A stretch of 26,651 bases of DNA from Alphaproteobacteria bacterium (GTDB lineage Bacteria; Pseudomonadota; Alphaproteobacteria; Micavibrionales; CSBR16-224): positions 1 through 26,651 of the forward strand of contig SBHI01000107.1 in NCBI GenBank assembly GCA_006226225.1, written 5' to 3'. Positions 23,695-26,651 of the stretch are shown in pieces (the first letter of the stretch is position 1; each line of letters begins with the position of its first letter). The notes below the pieces were generated by a model. It did no database searches. It saw only the letters and a list, made by a program, of their open reading frames with translations, and had not been told where the DNA came from. Position numbers and translations under genes: made by a program.

Positions 23695-24912
23695 TCATAT
23701 AAAAATATCTTCCAAAACATGGCCTGACGCCTGCGGTGTCTTCACCCCCATAATGGTGCCGATTGTCGCCGCCATAGATGATTGATCTACGACCTTATTC
23801 GTCTGCATGTTTTTCTGAATGCCTGTCCCGTAAAACATGGCGAATATTTCATGGGATGAGCGCGTGTTGAAATGGTGCTGATAGGGAATACGCAGCAGGG
23901 GATTACTGTCACGTCCGCAATCAGGCACAATCGCAAAGACCGTATTATCACGGTATTCTTCGTCCCGTTCCACTTCTTCAACAATTTCACGGATGCCGCG
24001 ATCAATAATTGCGATCCCGCGTGTGTACTGGCTTTTAATTCCCCAATGCACATAATCCACATCCTGATAATTGATCATCATCAATTTGGGGCGCAGCTCC
24101 CGCAATGCCCAAAGCGAAAGCTCTGTCGTCAAGCGGTCTCCGCGCGGATTTTGCAGACCGCTGTCACCGTAAAACGCACGCCATTTCGCCCAGAATTTTT
24201 CAATCTCGTCGGGATAGCGGTCAATATTCAGATGCGCTCCCATCATTTTGTTTTTGATTTTCTCGATTTCTTTCTGCGCCTCTTCCGCTTCTTTGTCGGA
24301 TAGGTTTCCTTCTTTCAATTGTTCGCGGATTTTGTACAGTTTGAATTTGTTATAGCTAAGAAATTCCGACCGGTATTCCACACCATACATATGCTGATCC
24401 ATAGATTGACGCGCAAAATTGATTGTCTCGTCTTCAAGGCGATTTTCGCTATTGATGATCAATGCCTGATGAACGGGGATATCATATTGCTGGCGAAAAT
24501 ATTCAAAAAGCGTCGGAGATGTCGGCTCCAGCACTTCTCCAAATCCTTTGCGGCGCAAATCGTGATAGGCGCGATAGCGTCCGGTAAGGATATTGATGGT
24601 GCCTTGCGCATGACTGGTCGGCGAATCCTCCAGCTGTGCCAGTTCCATATTCGAATAAAGAAAGCCCTTTTTCGCCAGCACCTTCATCATATAAGGGCTC
24701 CAGCTATATTGCGGGTCGACAGTTTCCCGGCGCCGCACCCCGCCGCCATAGCGGATGATAATGACATGCGGGCCTTTGTACTGTTTCTTCACGGCCGCGC
24801 CGGATTGCGCCAGAGCATGACGCGGCGGCATCCAGACGCCCGTCAAACCGGCAGCTCCGACCAGTCCCAGCAATCCTTTATTAAAGCGGCGGCGTGTTAT
24901 TTTATGCGGCAT
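23695..24912 (-). CDS. Tat-exported alkaline-phosphatase/sulfatase-fold protein
   Basis: The 405 residues start with a textbook twin-arginine signal, TRRRFNKG (6-13), then a hydrophobic stretch and an ALAQS cleavage region near 36. The mature part has the layout of the alkaline phosphatase superfamily: strand HVIIIRYGGG (49-58), SPTSHAQGTINILTGRY (97-113) at the nucleophile position, DVDYVHWG (284-291), IVPDCGRD (328-335), His354 in SSHEIF, and the closing QSSMAATIGTIMGV. Compared with sulfatase-like enzymes, the first metal Asp (DG) is replaced by GGG and the DHG motif reads DCG, so catalysis may be altered or lost. Residues 186-225 look coiled. AGGAG lies 10 bases before this ATG; an in-frame ATG at 24930 is the alternative. 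The substrate is unknown. Confidence 0.75.
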   Translation of the reverse strand: MPHKITRRRFNKGLLGLVGAAGLTGVWMPPRHALAQSGAAVKKQYKGPHVIIIRYGGGVRRRETVDPQYSWSPYMMKVLAKKGFLYSNMELAQLEDSPTSHAQGTINILTGRYRAYHDLRRKGFGEVLEPTSPTLFEYFRQQYDIPVHQALIINSENRLEDETINFARQSMDQHMYGVEYRSEFLSYNKFKLYKIREQLKEGNLSDKEAEEAQKEIEKIKNKMMGAHLNIDRYPDEIEKFWAKWRAFYGDSGLQNPRGDRLTTELSLWALRELRPKLMMINYQDVDYVHWGIKSQYTRGIAIIDRGIREIVEEVERDEEYRDNTVFAIVPDCGRDSNPLLRIPYQHHFNTRSSHEIFAMFYGTGIQKNMQTNKVVDQSSMAATIGTIMGVKTPQASGHVLEDIFI

Positions 24913-24989
24913 CGGGGAGGCACTCCTCATTATTCACCCCGTTTACTCTACAGCAAATGAGAAAAAATCATAAGACATGCCGAAAAAAT

Positions 24990-25532
24990 TTACGGAGCTG
25001 GCGGCTTTCTTGTTTCCAGATAAGCGATCAAATCCGCCCTGTCCTGTGGATTTTTTAGTCCGGAAAAATACATGGATGTACCGGGAACCGTCTGCTGCGG
25101 ATTTTCAAGCCATGCATCCAGCCCTTCCCTGTCCCAGACACCGGTGAGCGCTTCTTGCAGAGCTTTGGAGTTCCGTGCGCCATAGCGCCCCTGTTTTTCC
25201 CCGACAAGATTAAACAAATTGGGGCCCAGCCCGCCATAACCGTTCTCTGTCGCCGGGCCGTGACATGCCATGCAATACGTGCTGTAAAGTTTGTTGCCTT
25301 TTTCCACATCGGCATCCCGCATACGTTCTGCCAATGTTTTTAAAGGAACAGCTTCTTTTTCCGGCATATATTCCGTGACAGCCGCCCGGAATTTTTCTGC
25401 CAGTTGATCAATATGCCCGTTTTGATCGGCATAATAATATCCGGCGCCCGCCCCGCCAAGCATGACACCTGCCGTCAGGCCTATAAATATTTTCTTGAGC
25501 GGCAGCGGTTTCTGCGGCTTCGCATCAGTCAT
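24990..25532 (-). CDS. Membrane-anchored class I cytochrome c
   Basis: An electron carrier facing the periplasm. The 180 residues have an uncleaved-looking N-terminal anchor (about 14-33, IFIGLTAGVMLGGAGAGYYYA), a linker, and one c-type heme domain. The heme motif is CMACH (Cys87, Cys90, His91), and PGTSMYFSGL supplies Met154 as the probable sixth ligand. GLGPNLFNLVG (101-111) and the C-terminal DRADLIAYLETRK are typical of cytochrome c2/c552-like proteins. The start MTDAKPQ has AGGAG 10 bases upstream; an in-frame ATG lies 18 bases earlier. The gene is 59-77 bases upstream of the Tat-exported protein and reads in the same direction. Confidence 0.92.
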   Translation of the reverse strand: MTDAKPQKPLPLKKIFIGLTAGVMLGGAGAGYYYADQNGHIDQLAEKFRAAVTEYMPEKEAVPLKTLAERMRDADVEKGNKLYSTYCMACHGPATENGYGGLGPNLFNLVGEKQGRYGARNSKALQEALTGVWDREGLDAWLENPQQTVPGTSMYFSGLKNPQDRADLIAYLETRKPPAP

Positions 25533-25698
25533 AATACGGCAGCTCCTCATATCATTGATCTGTATTCAGACTGCGACCCTAACATAGTTTCAAATCATCC
25601 GCATCTTTTTCCATACCTGAAAATCATAAAAATATTGATGAAAGCAGGCAGGCAGTATATGGTGTGACACATTCAGCTTTGAACATGATAGGACAACA

Positions 25699-26151
25699 AT
25701 GAAACCGAATATGTTTCGCAAATTGATGAATCTGTGGCCGCCTTTTTTAGGCGCGGGCATCAAGGTCAAGAATATCGATGCTGACTTCACAACCATTGAT
25801 GTCGAACTGAAACAGCGTTTTTACAATAAAAACTACGTCGGCACGCATTACGGCGGCAGCCTGTTTTCAATGACCGACCCGTTCTATATGCTGATTTTGA
25901 TGAAACAACTGGGCAAAGACTATGTTGTCTGGGACAAAAGCGCCAAAATCGATTTTAAAAAGCCCGGCAAGGGCAAACTGACGGCACATTTCAACATCAC
26001 GCAAAAACAAGTCAAAGACATTAAAGATCAGGCCGACAAGCAGAAAAAAGTCGAGCCGAAATTCACCGTGCAGGTTCTGGATGAAGAGGGCGATGTCGTT
26101 GCCGAAATCGAAAAAACCCTGCATGTCCGCAGAAAAAGCCCAAAACCGTGA
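25699..26151 (+). CDS. DUF4442 (thioesterase-like hotdog) protein
   Basis: The 150-residue protein shows YVGTHYGGSLFSMTDPFYMLILM (46-68) and VWDKSAKIDFKKPGKGKLTAHF, the recognisable core of DUF4442 proteins. These are predicted to have the hotdog fold of acyl-CoA thioesterases; activity is not established for this one. AGGA lies 6 bases before the ATG. A weak promoter candidate, TTGATG-N17-TATGGT (25635-25663), is upstream. The stop codon overlaps the start of the GIY-YIG gene (TGATG). Confidence 0.85.
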   Translation: MKPNMFRKLMNLWPPFLGAGIKVKNIDADFTTIDVELKQRFYNKNYVGTHYGGSLFSMTDPFYMLILMKQLGKDYVVWDKSAKIDFKKPGKGKLTAHFNITQKQVKDIKDQADKQKKVEPKFTVQVLDEEGDVVAEIEKTLHVRRKSPKP

Positions 26152-26417
26152 TGAACTGGACGGTCTATATCCTTCAATGCGCAGATGACAGCCTTTACAC
26201 AGGCATCACTAACAATCTGGAAAGCCGCATTACCGCCCATGAAAACGGCAGCGGCGCAAAATACACCCGCGGACGCGGCCCCTTCCGCCTTGTTTATAGG
26301 GAAGATTGCGCCGACCGCAGCCATGCCTCGAAACGCGAAAGAGACATCAAAAATCTCAACCGCGACGAAAAACTGCAATTACTGCAAAGCGCAGATGGCA
26401 AATCAATCCGGCTGTGA
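26151..26417 (+). CDS. GIY-YIG domain mini-protein (UPF0213/YhbQ-like)
   Basis: The 88 residues are a bare GIY-YIG nuclease-type domain: VYILQCADDSLYTGITNNLESRITAHENG, then KYTRGRGPFRLVY, then the helical ASKRERDIKNLNRDEKLQL. The GIY half reads VYIL and the YIG half YTGIT; the conserved Arg of the helix is in LESRITAH. It fits the size of E. coli YhbQ (100 aa). Such proteins are poorly characterised; nuclease activity is inferred from the family. A GTG one codon earlier (26148) is an alternative start. It overlaps the DUF4442 stop, so the two are probably one operon. Confidence 0.9.
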   Translation: MNWTVYILQCADDSLYTGITNNLESRITAHENGSGAKYTRGRGPFRLVYREDCADRSHASKRERDIKNLNRDEKLQLLQSADGKSIRL

Positions 26418-26424
26418 TATAAGC

Positions 26425-26651
26425 ATGCAGATGAATTCTGATTACGATGTCATTATTATCGGTGCAGGTGCGGCAGGCATGATGTGCGCGATTGAAGCGG
26501 GAAAACGCGGACGACGCGTCTGGCTGATTGACCATGCAAAAAAAATCGGCGAAAAAATCCGTATTTCCGGCGGCGGACGCTGTAACTTTACCAATATCCA
26601 TACCCGCCCTGAAAATTTTTTATCCGACAACCCGCATTTCTGCAAATCCGC
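26425..26651 (+). CDS. BaiN/HI0933-family NAD(P)/FAD flavoprotein (3' end missing)
   Basis: The frame runs off the window end; 75 residues are visible. The start MQMNSDYDVIIIGAGAAGMM includes the FAD dinucleotide motif GAGAAG, and GEKIRISGGGRCNFTN is the family signature of the HI0933/YhiN group (now BaiN/RdsA). A second ATG lies two codons on. It begins 7 bases after the GIY-YIG stop codon, on the same strand. The ribosome site is weak. The physiological substrate of this family is generally unclear in alphaproteobacteria. Confidence 0.9.
   Translation, partial: MQMNSDYDVIIIGAGAAGMMCAIEAGKRGRRVWLIDHAKKIGEKIRISGGGRCNFTNIHTRPENFLSDNPHFCKS

Noticed and set aside
25555..25568. TTGATCTGTATTCA as an FNR site upstream of the cytochrome c gene
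   Set aside because: Only one half-site is perfect; the other matches three of five positions, and it lies too close to the start codon.

Overview
The window reads as ordinary chromosome of a Gram-negative alphaproteobacterium of medium GC content. The main clues are a eukaryote-like type II glutamine synthetase, an outer-membrane barrel protein, a Tat-exported protein, a membrane-anchored class I cytochrome c, the non-mevalonate kinase IspE, and a perfect FNR-type site in front of hemN, which points to life with low or fluctuating oxygen. I cannot fix the order or genus from sequence alone. I see no insertion sequence, CRISPR array, rRNA, prophage or obvious genomic island. The one compositionally odd patch is the AT-rich stretch around 3470-4208.

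Layout. 1-1041 is the 3' part of an outer-membrane beta-barrel gene, convergent with hemN (1051-2403, minus). Next is a stand-alone SPFH/prohibitin-family gene (2531-3469, minus) with a near-consensus promoter and a terminator. An AT-rich interval holds two perfect palindromes and leads into a small lysine-rich orphan gene (3796-4044). tRNA-Leu(UAA) (4209-4296, minus) with its own promoter follows, then glnII (4409-5530, minus) with a terminator. Divergent from glnII are a long XPD/DinG-type iron-sulfur helicase (5720-8632) and ispE (8622-9488), which overlap. ftsB (minus) and an unknown two-span membrane protein (9980-10780, plus) stand divergent.

10816-15907 is a minus-strand run: adenosine deaminase, a small PH-like membrane protein (4-base overlap) and dnaE, the replicative polymerase. 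A TetR regulator is divergent from the deaminase. A 49-residue small protein and mgtE (magnesium transporter, minus) are convergent. A DadA/PuuB-type FAD oxidase (18409-19743, plus) overlaps tail to tail with a KefB/KefC-type potassium efflux gene. That gene lies directly downstream of an Old Yellow Enzyme/N-ethylmaleimide reductase gene, a pairing that looks like an electrophile-protection operon.

22596-25532 is a minus-strand three-gene set: membrane-anchored cytochrome c, Tat-exported alkaline-phosphatase-fold protein with altered metal-site motifs, and a polytopic membrane protein of unknown family. It is the best candidate here for an uncharacterised functional unit. The window closes with a DUF4442 protein, a GIY-YIG mini-protein, and the start of a BaiN/HI0933-type flavoprotein cut by the window edge.
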